A DNA stretch of 64,000 nucleotides from Streptomyces fungicidicus (GCF_003665435.1 NZ_CP023407.1:4389501-4453500), one strand, 5' to 3'. Shown: positions 51,813 to 60,751, counted from the first letter of the stretch. The notes: generated by a model not told the origin, from the letters alone. Numbers and translations: made by a program.

Positions 51813-53897
51813 ATGGGTAGCGGATTCTCGGGTATCGATCCGGACGAGCTGGAAGGAACAATCAACTCGCTTCAGAAGGATCAGGAGCGATTGAGGTCCA
51901 GTGCCACGTGGATCAAGTCCAGCTTCGAACGTTACGGCATCGACGCTGCGCCGCTCACAGAACTTCTTGCTATCGCCGGGTGGGCGGAGAACCAGCTGCC
52001 GTCCCTGCGGCGTCGTTGGCATCTTGCACTGGCCGAAACCAAGAAGTACGGCTATAAGGACATGGTGCAGATCGATGAGAGCAAGGTGGGTCAGACTGCA
52101 CAGTCAAGAGCCAATGGAAAGAAGCTGGCTGAGGAATTCCAGAAGAAGGTGGACGAAGGGGACCCGATCACGCCGGAGCTGTTTGCCGACCTAAGGGCCA
52201 ACAGAGCAGATGCCGACTATCTGAAAGCCTTCTATGAATCCCTCGGCTCAAGGCGCCTGCTGTGGCTTTCGAACGACATGGGTGACCGGTTCAACGATCA
52301 GTACAAGGACCACCCGGAGCAGCGCGAAAAGGATCGACTGATAATTGCCGAAACATTCGGCTCCTTCACTAAAGTGGCCTTTGAAGGGAAGACCGCCAAA
52401 GAGAAGCAACGGTTGTGGAACAAGTGGTTCGATGACTCCGCGATGGACGAGTACGATGGGTTCCGCCCGGATCGCCTGACTCCTTTCCTCAAAGGAGGAA
52501 ACCACGACAAGGACTTCTTGGTGGCGTTCGGTGATCGAGTGTTCAAGAAAGACACTAAAACCAACGAGACCCGCTTCTTCGGGAACGGCGGTCTTGGTGA
52601 GGGAGAATGGGGAAAGGACAGCTATCAGGAGTTGTTCTCTGCCATCGGCGACAACCCCGAGGCGGCGGGGGAATGGTTCGACCACAACAATGAATTTGCT
52701 TTGAAGGCTCTTTACCCGACGGGCCCCTGGAAGGTCGACGAGCCGAAGGAGCGAGGCAAGGCTTTCTTTGAACTGCTCAATGCCGCAACAGTGGAGTTGA
52801 AGCAGGAGAACCCCTCGCTGGCCGAGAAGAACACAGCGCGCATCCTGTTCGACAACTATCAGCACCGGACGGGATCGGACACGAAGTCACTCCACCCCAT
52901 TGGTGGGACTCAGGCCCTCTATGCGAGCATTATTACGGCCTACTGGAAGGATCTCGAACATGGTGTGACGTCCGCGGTGAGTAACTCGTTGTGGGGAAGT
53001 GATGTCCAGGCCAAGGGTGAAGAAAAATTCGGGAGCGCCAGCAAGTGGAATCTCAATGACTTCCTCAAAGGACAGGACAGCGGCCGTCCTGGCCTGGAAG
53101 CGAACGAAAAGCTTTGGCGTGCCCTCATGGAGGAATCTGCACGTGACCCGCAGGCGGCCGGGACTCTGAGCGCGCTCTTTCAGGCTCACAACGAAAAGGC
53201 GATCGACCAATCGTACGCGACACGTGAGAGCGGCGAATACGCGGGCAGCTACGCATCGATGCAACGGGGCATGATGCAGGAGTTCTACCAGACGACAATG
53301 AAGGTGGCCTCGACGGAACTCGAGACGAGCATCGACAAGTGGGTCGAAGACACCAACAACGCGCGTGCGGCGGTCATCGACACTGCCGCCTCCGTGGCCG
53401 CGGGTGCTGCGGGAGGTGCCGGCCTCGCCGGAGTCAAGGGGGCGGCGGTCGGAGTCGCCTACGGGTTGGGTCAGGACGTCTTCACCGGGTGGATCAAAGA
53501 GCTCGTCAAGGTAGACGCGAACGATGCTCCCAAGGGACTCAAGGAACAGTTCGAGGGCGTTAAAAAGGCTACTGCCGACTTCTCCTGGCAGAACGACTAC
53601 CAGACCAACGCCTCGGCTGCCTGGGAGCACGGGAGGATCGAAAACGTCACTGTTGTCACCCATGATGACAACGACGAGACGAGGACCGCGGTCTACACAG
53701 GCGATCCCCGGGCGTATGCAAAGGGTGCGGGCAACTTCCTGGACAAGGACGGCCAGGTCCTTAATGTTTCCGAGATGACTAACGCGCAGCGCACGGCGTA
53801 CAGCAACTGGCTGCAGGATCCGGCTGTGGTCAACGCTGTGTGGCCGGAATTCTCAACAGGCCGGGATGGACGGGACTATCCGGGACAGGATCAATGA
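51813..53897 (+). CDS. Large protein of unknown function, candidate type VII substrate
   Basis: A 694-residue protein without signal peptide. The first 130 residues are helical with heptad character (DPDELEGTINSLQKDQERLR), like WXG/LXG-type leaders. The middle is rich in Phe, Asp and Lys and has repeated NPEAAGEWFDHNNEFAL-type helices, similar to DUF6571-type proteins of actinobacterial type VII loci (from memory). A Gly/Ala-rich hydrophobic stretch lies near 520-550, before a C-terminal domain ending GRDYPGQDQ. Codon use is less GC-biased than in the flanks. The stop overlaps the next gene (ATGA). No enzymatic motif was found; a toxin role would be speculation. Confidence 0.7.
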   Translation: MGSGFSGIDPDELEGTINSLQKDQERLRSSATWIKSSFERYGIDAAPLTELLAIAGWAENQLPSLRRRWHLALAETKKYGYKDMVQIDESKVGQTAQSRANGKKLAEEFQKKVDEGDPITPELFADLRANRADADYLKAFYESLGSRRLLWLSNDMGDRFNDQYKDHPEQREKDRLIIAETFGSFTKVAFEGKTAKEKQRLWNKWFDDSAMDEYDGFRPDRLTPFLKGGNHDKDFLVAFGDRVFKKDTKTNETRFFGNGGLGEGEWGKDSYQELFSAIGDNPEAAGEWFDHNNEFALKALYPTGPWKVDEPKERGKAFFELLNAATVELKQENPSLAEKNTARILFDNYQHRTGSDTKSLHPIGGTQALYASIITAYWKDLEHGVTSAVSNSLWGSDVQAKGEEKFGSASKWNLNDFLKGQDSGRPGLEANEKLWRALMEESARDPQAAGTLSALFQAHNEKAIDQSYATRESGEYAGSYASMQRGMMQEFYQTTMKVASTELETSIDKWVEDTNNARAAVIDTAASVAAGAAGGAGLAGVKGAAVGVAYGLGQDVFTGWIKELVKVDANDAPKGLKEQFEGVKKATADFSWQNDYQTNASAAWEHGRIENVTVVTHDDNDETRTAVYTGDPRAYAKGAGNFLDKDGQVLNVSEMTNAQRTAYSNWLQDPAVVNAVWPEFSTGRDGRDYPGQDQ

Positions 53898-54595
53898 CGA
53901 AGGTGAGGCGTACGATGATTTTCGGCGGGACGAGGGCGGTACTGGCCGGGCCAATTATTGCCGCTCTGTTTGGCGTGACGGCGTGCGGCACTGAGGCCGG
54001 GGAGGAAGAGAACGCCCAGCCGTTGAGCGGTGCGCAACTCTCAAAGGCGGCGCTGTCTCAGGGCGACGTGGCTGGTTACACCATCCGTGAGGCGTCGCCG
54101 GGATCGAAAGGAGGTTCCGCTGGGGCGAGCGATGAATCATGCCGGCCCATCGCCAATGCGCTGGACCCAGAAGCCATGGCCTATGACGGGCGGTTGGTAG
54201 AGCGGGACATTTGGAAGACCCCAACTGGCTCCAAAGCTGCGGACGCGAGTTACCGGCTTATGCTGTTCAGTGCTGAGTCGACGGCCGCAGCAGAAAAGGC
54301 CGTGCAGGACCTGAAGAAGGCTGTCTCGTCCTGCGGGAGCGGGTTCGAGGTCACCTTGGCCGGTGAAAAATACAAGGTGCGCCAAGTGCTGCTCAACAAG
54401 TCGGCGTTCGGCAACGAAAGCGTGGATTTCTCGCTTGAGTACCAAATGGGCATGAAAAGGCGTTATGTTGTGGTGTCCAGTGGTGCCTCCCTGAGTATTT
54501 TCTCGGCTTCCAATCAGCTCGACAATGCTTTCATTGCGGTTCCGGATGAGCTTGTCGATGAACAGAAGAGTAAATTGGAGGGGGAGGAAGGCTAA
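53894..54595 (+). CDS. Putative lipoprotein, 233 aa
   Basis: A 233-residue lipoprotein. A basic N-terminus and hydrophobic stretch run to a VTAC lipobox (Cys about 34). An acidic linker and a domain with two further cysteines (ESC, SSC) and DASYRLMLFSAESTAAAEKA follow, the pattern of sensor-domain-like lipoproteins of Actinobacteria. ATG 53894 overlaps the stop of the 694-residue gene by four bases, so the two are translationally coupled. That would suit a partner or immunity-like relation; this is inference. Confidence 0.75.
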   Translation: MTKVRRTMIFGGTRAVLAGPIIAALFGVTACGTEAGEEENAQPLSGAQLSKAALSQGDVAGYTIREASPGSKGGSAGASDESCRPIANALDPEAMAYDGRLVERDIWKTPTGSKAADASYRLMLFSAESTAAAEKAVQDLKKAVSSCGSGFEVTLAGEKYKVRQVLLNKSAFGNESVDFSLEYQMGMKRRYVVVSSGASLSIFSASNQLDNAFIAVPDELVDEQKSKLEGEEG

Positions 54596-54671
54596 GGCAA
54601 TCCCGGTCTTGCTGACCAGGGGTCGTCTTCCGTTTTGCTTGTCTGCTGTCAGAGAGTCCTCTTCATGAAAG

Positions 54672-55931
54672 TCAGCTCATCTCGGGGAGCTCCACTTGCA
54701 GCACGCCCGTGGCTCTGTTGTCTGATTCGGACTCCGCCGCGATATAAAGAGAATCACCGGATGCGGCTATGGCTTGAACTCCTGGCATGACGGGTGCGAT
54801 GTTCTCGCCGCTGACCTGGTAAATGACCTTTCCCTTAAGTAGATTGTCGATAAAATCTTTCTGTGAAGCGGTTTTCTCGCCGGCCCAGCGGTACTCGCTG
54901 GAAAACGGAGGGGAATAGGTCTCGTGGGCGTCGGTGTAGTAGATCTCAGAGCGATCGGGGAGGGTTGTAAGGTCGCCGCGCGAGCTGCCGATGGACCCCC
55001 TCCCGATCTCGGCATCAAGAGCACTTCCGATGCTGTCGAAGGGACCCTTCAGCTCGCTGATACTGTCCGGATCCCTGGCCCCCACGAGAGGGGTCAGTGT
55101 GTCATCCGCATTGATCCGGACGATTCCCGGTCCGGTCCGCCAGTAGATGCCCGAAGTACTGGATGTCAGCCAACCGGAGTCCCAGATAGCGGGAACAAGC
55201 ACGTCCTTGGCCTTGGTGCCCGCAGGAGGGTCGATCCCGTTCTTTACGGCAGGGTTCGTGCGCAGTAGCGACTCATTGTCCTGGGGCGGCCGTCCGGCGA
55301 CGAGTTCCACCATGTCACCACTGATCTTGTGGACGTACGAGGCGTGTTGTCCCAGTACTGTCTGGTCGCCGAAGTAGACGGTCCCATCCGCGGTGATTGT
55401 CACTCCCGTGACCTGGCCGGTACAGAATTCATCGAGGCTCGCGTTGACGAACGGCCGCGGGTTGTCGCACTTCGTGTCCACCAATTTGACGGTTTTACCG
55501 TCCGGCCCGGTTTTCCACAGGCTGTCTCCGGTGGCCAGGTAGATGGACCCGTCGGATGCCACCGCTGTCTGTTCAGCTGTCCGATTGTCCACTCCTGTGA
55601 GAGGGATCCTGGCTGTGGATCCAGAGGTCTCCCGCTTCCACATCACCATCCCCTGGTCCTCCTGGGTGAACAGGTAGACGGTGCCGTCAGCCGCCGCGGC
55701 AAGCCCACGGAACGAGCCTTGAATCGCGAGTCCCGTGCCCTGAGGGGTGCCTCCGACTGTTTTCTTCACTCTGGACCCGCCGCCGAGCACGAAGGTGACG
55801 TTGACCGGGGGACTGCCCGCGTCGCCGGAGGCCGCTTGGTAGATCCCGAACGCGGACACGGTCGCGAGGGCGACGCCGAGGCCGGTCAGCACCCGGCGCC
55901 GGCCGCGCGACAGAGGGAGGAACGGCATCAC
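54672..55931 (-). CDS. Membrane-anchored NHL/beta-propeller-like protein
   Basis: A 419-residue extracytoplasmic protein. A basic start (LSRGRRR) leads to one helix (about 14-34) that may act as an uncleaved anchor. The rest has repeated strands such as GLAAAADGTVYLFTQ, AVASDGSIYLATGD and GVTITADGTVYFGDQ, typical of NHL/SMP-30-like propellers. It is the last gene of the minus-strand operon, overlapping the RDD gene by four bases. Binding partner unknown. It converges with the lipoprotein at 53894 across a 76-base gap with no clear hairpin. Confidence 0.75.
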   Translation of the reverse strand: MMPFLPLSRGRRRVLTGLGVALATVSAFGIYQAASGDAGSPPVNVTFVLGGGSRVKKTVGGTPQGTGLAIQGSFRGLAAAADGTVYLFTQEDQGMVMWKRETSGSTARIPLTGVDNRTAEQTAVASDGSIYLATGDSLWKTGPDGKTVKLVDTKCDNPRPFVNASLDEFCTGQVTGVTITADGTVYFGDQTVLGQHASYVHKISGDMVELVAGRPPQDNESLLRTNPAVKNGIDPPAGTKAKDVLVPAIWDSGWLTSSTSGIYWRTGPGIVRINADDTLTPLVGARDPDSISELKGPFDSIGSALDAEIGRGSIGSSRGDLTTLPDRSEIYYTDAHETYSPPFSSEYRWAGEKTASQKDFIDNLLKGKVIYQVSGENIAPVMPGVQAIAASGDSLYIAAESESDNRATGVLQVELPEMS

Positions 55932-56422
55932 AGAACCTCGTCTTTTCTCATGGGCGACTCAGGAACGCACTGCCGGTGAACGATACGCAAGCCCACCGCG
56001 TCCTGTTGCTCCACGTTGCTGTCCGTTGCCAGATGAAGAGGAACGAAGACGATGGACCAATAGAACCCGAAGAGCCACCGCCCCACGAGCCGAACGAATC
56101 CGGCACGCCCGTCATCGGAAGACCGGATGACTCGTAGACCCGTGGCCAGCTTGCCCAGACTGGCTCTCGCCACCAGCGTGAGCAGGACTTGATTGGTGAA
56201 GGAAACAGCGAGTACTGCCCCAACCGACGCTGCCCAGACGGCAGGAGGCACCGACTGCTGTCCCACCGTGCCTGGACTGCCGGCCGCGTTCACCGTGACC
56301 GCGTAGCCCGCGATGACGCCCCCCATGAGAGCCAGGAGGAGGTCCAGCGACACGGCGGTGAGCCGACGCGCCTCGGAAGGTGATGCCGTTCGACCGGAAG
56401 CCGGCTGGTCCTTGGCTGCCAT
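55928..56422 (-). CDS. RDD family membrane protein
   Basis: A 164-residue protein with an RDD-type start (ARRLTAVSLDLLLALMGG), three or four helices, and the conserved LGKLATGLRV(I) segment. RDD proteins have been linked to transport, but their role here is unknown. ATG 56422 (MAAKDQ) was preferred over a longer upstream reading that overlaps the WXG gene. It starts four bases after the WXG100-like gene and overlaps the propeller gene. RDD proteins occur in several actinobacterial type VII neighbourhoods, which fits the context. Confidence 0.82.
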   Translation of the reverse strand: MAAKDQPASGRTASPSEARRLTAVSLDLLLALMGGVIAGYAVTVNAAGSPGTVGQQSVPPAVWAASVGAVLAVSFTNQVLLTLVARASLGKLATGLRVIRSSDDGRAGFVRLVGRWLFGFYWSIVFVPLHLATDSNVEQQDAVGLRIVHRQCVPESPMRKDEVL

Positions 56423-56426
56423 CCGG

Positions 56427-56693
56427 TTAGCTCCCGCTCGCAGTCTTCTTCTTGTCCGCTTCTTCCTGCTCCACCCGCTTGAGTGCAGCGGCCATGGCGG
56501 CTCGCGCATCGGTCAGGGCGTTTTTGATCTCCTTCTTGTGCTTCGCGAACTCGCTGCGAAAACGCTCACTCTTAGGTCCTTTCCAGGTGTCCTCGCCACA
56601 GAGATGCTGGACATTGTCGACAGCCAATTCAAGTTCGTCCGCGTATTTCTTGAGCTTACGCAGGTCTTCTCGGCAATCGGTTTCTCGGCTCAT
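56427..56693 (-). CDS. WXG100-like small protein (second WKGP type)
   Basis: An 88-residue helical-hairpin protein with turn TWKGPKSERFRSEF (about residues 36-49) and a Lys/Ala-rich second helix. It closely parallels the protein at 50976 (FWKGPRANRFRDEW), so the two are probably paralogues that could pair. It contains two cysteines (DCRED and HLCGED), unusual for WXG100 proteins. It overlaps the upstream gene by four bases and is followed after four bases by the RDD gene. Likely a substrate of the ATPase at 46447. Confidence 0.78.
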   Translation of the reverse strand: MSRETDCREDLRKLKKYADELELAVDNVQHLCGEDTWKGPKSERFRSEFAKHKKEIKNALTDARAAMAAALKRVEQEEADKKKTASGS

Positions 56694-57568
56694 AGCTCCA
56701 CCGGATCGTCAGGGAGGGTGAGAAGGAGTCTGATCATCCTTTTCAGACGGGATTTACCGACAGCGCGAGCCTCGATGCCCTTGGGTGCGTTCGGCTGTTC
56801 GACGAACACGGTCCAGAGCGAACGGTCCGTCGCATACGTCGTCAGCAGAGGGCCGGGCGCATCGGAAAGGAGGACGACCTGCCCGACTACTAGGGCGGAG
56901 TCGATCGCCTCGCCGAGGGCGCGCCCTACGTTGTTGTCGGCGACCTGCTGCGGCGTGAGCCGCAGGATTTGGCCATCTTTGTCCGCTACGTCGAACGGGT
57001 CCACCAGAAGTTGCACCACATGAGCTGCGTCGTCTGCGGAGCTGGCAAGAGTGAAGATGTGGAGACCCCCCGCGGTGACCCGCTCCACGAGATAGAGGCG
57101 CGCCGAGTGGGCATAGACGACAGCGTGAGTGACTCCACCAGACGTGTGCTGCTCGACCACGAGAGCGTTGGACGCCGAGCGTCGCAGAGTCAGAGCAAGA
57201 CTCACCTCGGGAGTGATGCGCAGATCAAATCCGACGCCGGATGGAGTTTCCCCCGCATCCTCAGTGGCCGCGTCCTGAGCGCGCCGTAGGACGGCGTCCA
57301 GTTCGTCGATGTTGGCTACCTCCACCACCTCTCGTGAGACGAGGGAACGCAGGGCCGTGACGTAGGACCAATCCCGCTCCTGGGCGGAGAGCTCCGCGAG
57401 TCTGGGGGTGGGGGCTATGCACTCCTCGAGCGACTCCGGGTCGAGGACAGCGATCTCTTCGTCCGTGAGCCTCAGAAGGTGCTGGCTTCCACCCTCGGCC
57501 AGAGCTTCCCCCAGGATCGCGCGAAATTCCTGGAGGTCCATGTCAATTTTATGGCTATGCATGGTCAT
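56690..57568 (-). CDS. Hypothetical 292-aa protein, possible type VII chaperone-like
   Basis: A soluble acidic protein of 292 residues. A helical N-terminus (MDLQEFRAILGEALAEGG, LTDEEIAVLDPESLEEC) precedes alternating strands (VSLALTLRRSASNALVVEQH, VVYAHSARLYLVERV, LHIFTLASS). The central beta-sheet with flanking helices loosely recalls EspG-type secretion chaperones, which also sit next to their substrates. This is inference from layout, and identity is not established. The stop overlaps the WXG100-like gene start by four bases, and the 360-residue protein lies 15 bases upstream, so it would be well placed to serve either. Confidence 0.6.
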   Translation of the reverse strand: MTMHSHKIDMDLQEFRAILGEALAEGGSQHLLRLTDEEIAVLDPESLEECIAPTPRLAELSAQERDWSYVTALRSLVSREVVEVANIDELDAVLRRAQDAATEDAGETPSGVGFDLRITPEVSLALTLRRSASNALVVEQHTSGGVTHAVVYAHSARLYLVERVTAGGLHIFTLASSADDAAHVVQLLVDPFDVADKDGQILRLTPQQVADNNVGRALGEAIDSALVVGQVVLLSDAPGPLLTTYATDRSLWTVFVEQPNAPKGIEARAVGKSRLKRMIRLLLTLPDDPVEL

Positions 57569-57583
57569 TAATCCGATACTCGT

Positions 57584-58666
57584 TTACCAAAACTTGTATT
57601 TGCGAATGGTGTTGGGAACCAGATTCGTAACGGCGCTCTTGGCGCCGTTGACGATCTCCTCGGCTTTGTCCCTGGTCTCGCCTGCCCACTCCGTAGTGGC
57701 GTTCCATGCCTTCTTAGCGCCGGCTGTGATGTCATCACCCCACTTGTCCCAGGCCCAACTGCCCAAGAAGTAGGCGCCGGTCACACCGAGTGCGACCCAG
57801 CCAACGACCGGTACCGCCGCCGCCACCGTCGCGGACGCGCCGAGCGCGGTGGCCATGCTGGCACCACCGAGCACAGCGACAGCGCCGGCTGCTTCAACGC
57901 CGCCCATACCGCGGTCCACCCAACCCTGCGCCCCCTGGTGATCGGGAATGAACATCTGCTTCACGCCGTGCAGAACGCTGAGGGGCAGAAACACTCTGCG
58001 GGCCAGTACTCCTGCCCCTGGCGCGCTCTGAAAGAGCTTCGAGGCATACGGGATCTTGAGACGCATGGCGGTGCTGCGCACTGCCTGCTGCCACTGCCAA
58101 GGCTGCTTGTAAAGGTTACGCAGGCGCTGTGCTTTGAGGAGCTCCTTCAGCAGCTCCCCTCGAGTGGCACGAATGCGGGCGGATTCTGATCCGAAGTACT
58201 TGTTCAGTTCATAAACAGCACGAGCGCCGTCGATGTTCTGCCCCTGCGCCCACATTTTGTACAGGCGAAGCGAGCCCTCAATCGCGGTAGGGATTTTAAG
58301 GATCTTCAGGGGCGTCTTTATATCTTTGAGCGTGCCATCCTTGAACTGCTGCCAGGTTTCCAGTGCTCCTGCCAGTCCGGCGAACGTCAGGACGGCTTCG
58401 GGGTCGTCCTGCGCGATGCCCAGGCGTCGCCGGATGTCCTTTGCCTCGTCACTCGCCCACTGAGCCTTCTTGGGGAAGTCCGAAACTCCATCGGCTTTGG
58501 CGTTCCACTTGGCCAGAATGCCATTGATCAAACCTCCCTGGATGCTGAGGGTTCCACCCATCACGTCGACGGCAGCCCCGAGTTTGGGAGCCTGGACCTC
58601 GTCCATGCCTTTGAAGCCCACGACTACGCTCCTTGCCTGTTGTGACGCGTCTGCTGCCGAAGACAC
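57584..58666 (-). CDS. Hypothetical 360-aa protein, candidate type VII substrate
   Basis: A 360-residue protein without N-terminal signal. The first 100 residues contain a helical region (LGAAVDVMGGTLSIQGGLIN), and the middle is basic and helical. Residues about 260-310 are strongly hydrophobic and Gly/Ala-rich (GAVAVLGGASMATALGASAT, then VGWVALGVTGAYFLGSWAW), which could insert in a membrane. The C-terminus is amphipathic. The arrangement (helical leader, late hydrophobic segment, WXG gene in the same operon) resembles the 694-residue protein at 51813, but the sequences do not obviously match. The GTG start at 58666 has a modest upstream site. No motif allows a function. Confidence 0.62.
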   Translation of the reverse strand: MSSAADASQQARSVVVGFKGMDEVQAPKLGAAVDVMGGTLSIQGGLINGILAKWNAKADGVSDFPKKAQWASDEAKDIRRRLGIAQDDPEAVLTFAGLAGALETWQQFKDGTLKDIKTPLKILKIPTAIEGSLRLYKMWAQGQNIDGARAVYELNKYFGSESARIRATRGELLKELLKAQRLRNLYKQPWQWQQAVRSTAMRLKIPYASKLFQSAPGAGVLARRVFLPLSVLHGVKQMFIPDHQGAQGWVDRGMGGVEAAGAVAVLGGASMATALGASATVAAAVPVVGWVALGVTGAYFLGSWAWDKWGDDITAGAKKAWNATTEWAGETRDKAEEIVNGAKSAVTNLVPNTIRKYKFW

Positions 58667-58826
58667 CGATAGAGAGGTTGCCCGCCGACACCGTCGGCAC
58701 CGGCGTCGGTCGTGCTCGGGCGATGCCGCACGTCATGAGCGGCGTCCTTCAACTGCATGAGCGGTTCCATCCCCCATTGACTGATTGTGTGCGCTGTAGC
58801 AGGCCCCGAGAACACACGGAACTCGG

Positions 58827-59609
58827 CTACTTGATCACACGCGTGAGCTTCACCGCTTCCTCGGTGAGCGCTGAGATCTTGAACATCACCCCAGCGAACT
58901 CCACCGTCTGACCGCTACGGACGTCCTCGTAGGCAGCGACTGGAATCGCCGCGCAGACCCCGTTCAGGCCTGTCGTGCCCGCGGCGGTGTCAACGTGGGA
59001 GACGGTGATCGACAGGCCATTGGGGAAGCGCTGGACACCTCCGTTGTTGAGCAGCGCCAGCGTTTCGCCCTGGCCTGGAAAGCCCTCGGCCGCAGTCTTG
59101 AGGACTTCTCGGTTGGTGGTGAAACACAGGGAGCCGTCAGCGGCCGATCCCGTCGGTTCCGTGGACGTGGGCGGCAAGCTGAAAGCCGTCTTGTCGGCGG
59201 CTGTCTTCGGTTCCAGCACAACTCGATAGGTGCAGATCTGCCGGACGGTGTAGGCATGGTTCGAGACAGTGACCTCTGAACCGGGTTCGACTGTCCACTG
59301 TTGCTGGCCGGGCTCATATCGCGCCCCGTCTCGGAGCGTTGCCGTGAGTGTCGTGCCTTCGACTTGCCCATCGGTGTACTGCACGCCGCTGTCGTCGGGC
59401 AACTTGAAACCGCCGCCCCGCAGGACATGCAGCCCGTCCGTCGAATCCTCTCCCTGGCACTGAGGCCCATTGTCCCGGTCCGCCCGTGCGGTTGCCGGGC
59501 TGGCAGTTGGCCCCGCATCGCCGCCGGTGGACGACGATCCGCAGCCGGCCAGTGCCAGAAGTACCGCCCCGATGCCCATGAGGCGGTATGTGCTCACTGG
59601 CGTGTGCAC
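58827..59609 (-). CDS. Putative lipoprotein, 260 aa
   Basis: A 260-residue lipoprotein. GTG 59609 has AAGGAG seven bases upstream. The N-terminus runs MHTPVSTYRLMGIGAVLLA to a LAGC lipobox (Cys about 25), followed by a Ser/Gly/Thr/Ala-rich linker. The outer part shows strand-rich sequence (TTLTATLRDGARY, VCAAIPVAAYEDV) and several cysteines. The same frame stays open far upstream, but that extension runs antisense within the next gene and is a shadow. It is part of the minus-strand series 61416-54672; a 160-base gap follows it before the 360-residue gene. Confidence 0.75.
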   Translation of the reverse strand: MHTPVSTYRLMGIGAVLLALAGCGSSSTGGDAGPTASPATARADRDNGPQCQGEDSTDGLHVLRGGGFKLPDDSGVQYTDGQVEGTTLTATLRDGARYEPGQQQWTVEPGSEVTVSNHAYTVRQICTYRVVLEPKTAADKTAFSLPPTSTEPTGSAADGSLCFTTNREVLKTAAEGFPGQGETLALLNNGGVQRFPNGLSITVSHVDTAAGTTGLNGVCAAIPVAAYEDVRSGQTVEFAGVMFKISALTEEAVKLTRVIK

Positions 59610-59668
59610 CGGACATCTCCTTGCTCTGCTGGGTTCGCGATCGAGCACACCACGCATGCGGTGACCGA

Positions 59669-60751
59669 TCACCGGTTCACGGACTGGATCTCCTGGACGG
59701 TGACGGCTTGAGTGGTGCCGAAGGTGCCGTCGGGCATGTCGCCGCCCGCGCCGCCGGTGCCGGTCCAGGCGATGTCCCAGGTGATGGTGGCCTGGAGGTC
59801 GTAGGTTCCGTTGCCGGAGGAGCGGAGGTAGGTGATTCCGCAGGGCGGGGTCCGGTCGGCCTTGCCCTTGGCGTACGGCTCGCCGATGGAGTCGTCGGCG
59901 TTGATGGTGCACTGGCCGGAAGCGGGATGGGTCTCGGCGTCCTTGGTGCCCGGTTCCAGGGTGAGGGACACCGGCTTGGCGGTCGTCGTGGCCTGGAGGG
60001 CGAAGCCGGGGGCGTTGATGGCCGCCGTGGCCTGGACCTCGTCGAAGACGGCCTTGTCGAGCCACGCCCAGGTCGGCAGGTTCACCTTGGTGGTTCCCTC
60101 GGGGGCGAGGCTGACCTTGGTGTCGGGCAGCTGCATGTGCTGGTAGGCGAGGGCCGCGAGGATCTCCGGGGTGATGGCCTCCTCGTACTGGGGCGGCGGG
60201 GCGTCGCCGTTGTCCACCCAGAAGGGGAGGTCGTTGCAGGAGTTCCGCTTGAGCAGGTCGGGCTCGTCGGGGTTCTCGACGGCGGCCCAGAACATGCCCT
60301 CGCCGTCCTTCTCGACGTTGTAGTCCTTGTAGCCGGGGGTGTCGGCCCAGCCGTAGTCGTCCTCGTAGTGGCGCTGCAGCTCGCTGAGCGCGGCGCCCGC
60401 GTGGCCGCCCATGCCGGGTGCGCTCATCTGGCCCTCGATGTCCGCGGACATCTTCTTCTTGAAGTCCTTCGCGCCGAGGTAAGGGGCGTACCAGCAAGGC
60501 GGTGGCGTCCAGTTGACGTCAGCGGATACCACGTTGCCCCTGCCGCCGCCCTTGGCGACGGACCCGGAGTACGTGATCCGGGCGGCGGCGTAGATGCCGG
60601 TGCTGTCACTGCCGCCCGACTGTTCGGTGTTCGAGCCCTGAGAGTTGTTCGGCTGCTCCCCCGCGTGGGCCGGGCCCGCAAGAGCGACGCACAAGGCCAG
60701 CGGCAGGGCCACCGCGCCGGTGCTGAGGACCGTACGACGTGACCTGGTCAC
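59669..60751 (-). CDS. Secreted protein of unknown function, 360 aa
   Basis: A 360-residue exported protein. The signal peptide TRSRRTVLSTGAVALPLALC continues to a probable AHA cleavage site near residue 30, then a Gln/Asn/Ser-rich linker. The mature part is rich in Trp, Pro, Tyr and Asp with paired cysteines (PPPCWYAPYLG; NSCNDLPFWVDNG; GQCTINADD; PPCGITYLR). GTG 60751 overlaps the stop of the upstream lipoprotein gene (GTGA), so the two are coupled. I do not recognise the family. Its high GC is more like the flanking Tad-type genes than the type VII-like region. Confidence 0.75.
   Translation of the reverse strand: MTRSRRTVLSTGAVALPLALCVALAGPAHAGEQPNNSQGSNTEQSGGSDSTGIYAAARITYSGSVAKGGGRGNVVSADVNWTPPPCWYAPYLGAKDFKKKMSADIEGQMSAPGMGGHAGAALSELQRHYEDDYGWADTPGYKDYNVEKDGEGMFWAAVENPDEPDLLKRNSCNDLPFWVDNGDAPPPQYEEAITPEILAALAYQHMQLPDTKVSLAPEGTTKVNLPTWAWLDKAVFDEVQATAAINAPGFALQATTTAKPVSLTLEPGTKDAETHPASGQCTINADDSIGEPYAKGKADRTPPCGITYLRSSGNGTYDLQATITWDIAWTGTGGAGGDMPDGTFGTTQAVTVQEIQSVNR

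Noticed and set aside
58624..58771. Possible 48-residue gene on the minus strand between the lipoprotein and the 360-aa protein genes
   Set aside because: No usable ribosome site, it overlaps the start of the 360-residue gene, and the composition is uninformative.
58827..60497. 556-codon open frame on the minus strand extending the lipoprotein upstream
   Set aside because: The extension runs through the secreted-protein gene in another frame and is Arg/Pro-rich. The GTG at 59609 with AAGGAG and the signal peptide with lipobox mark the true start.
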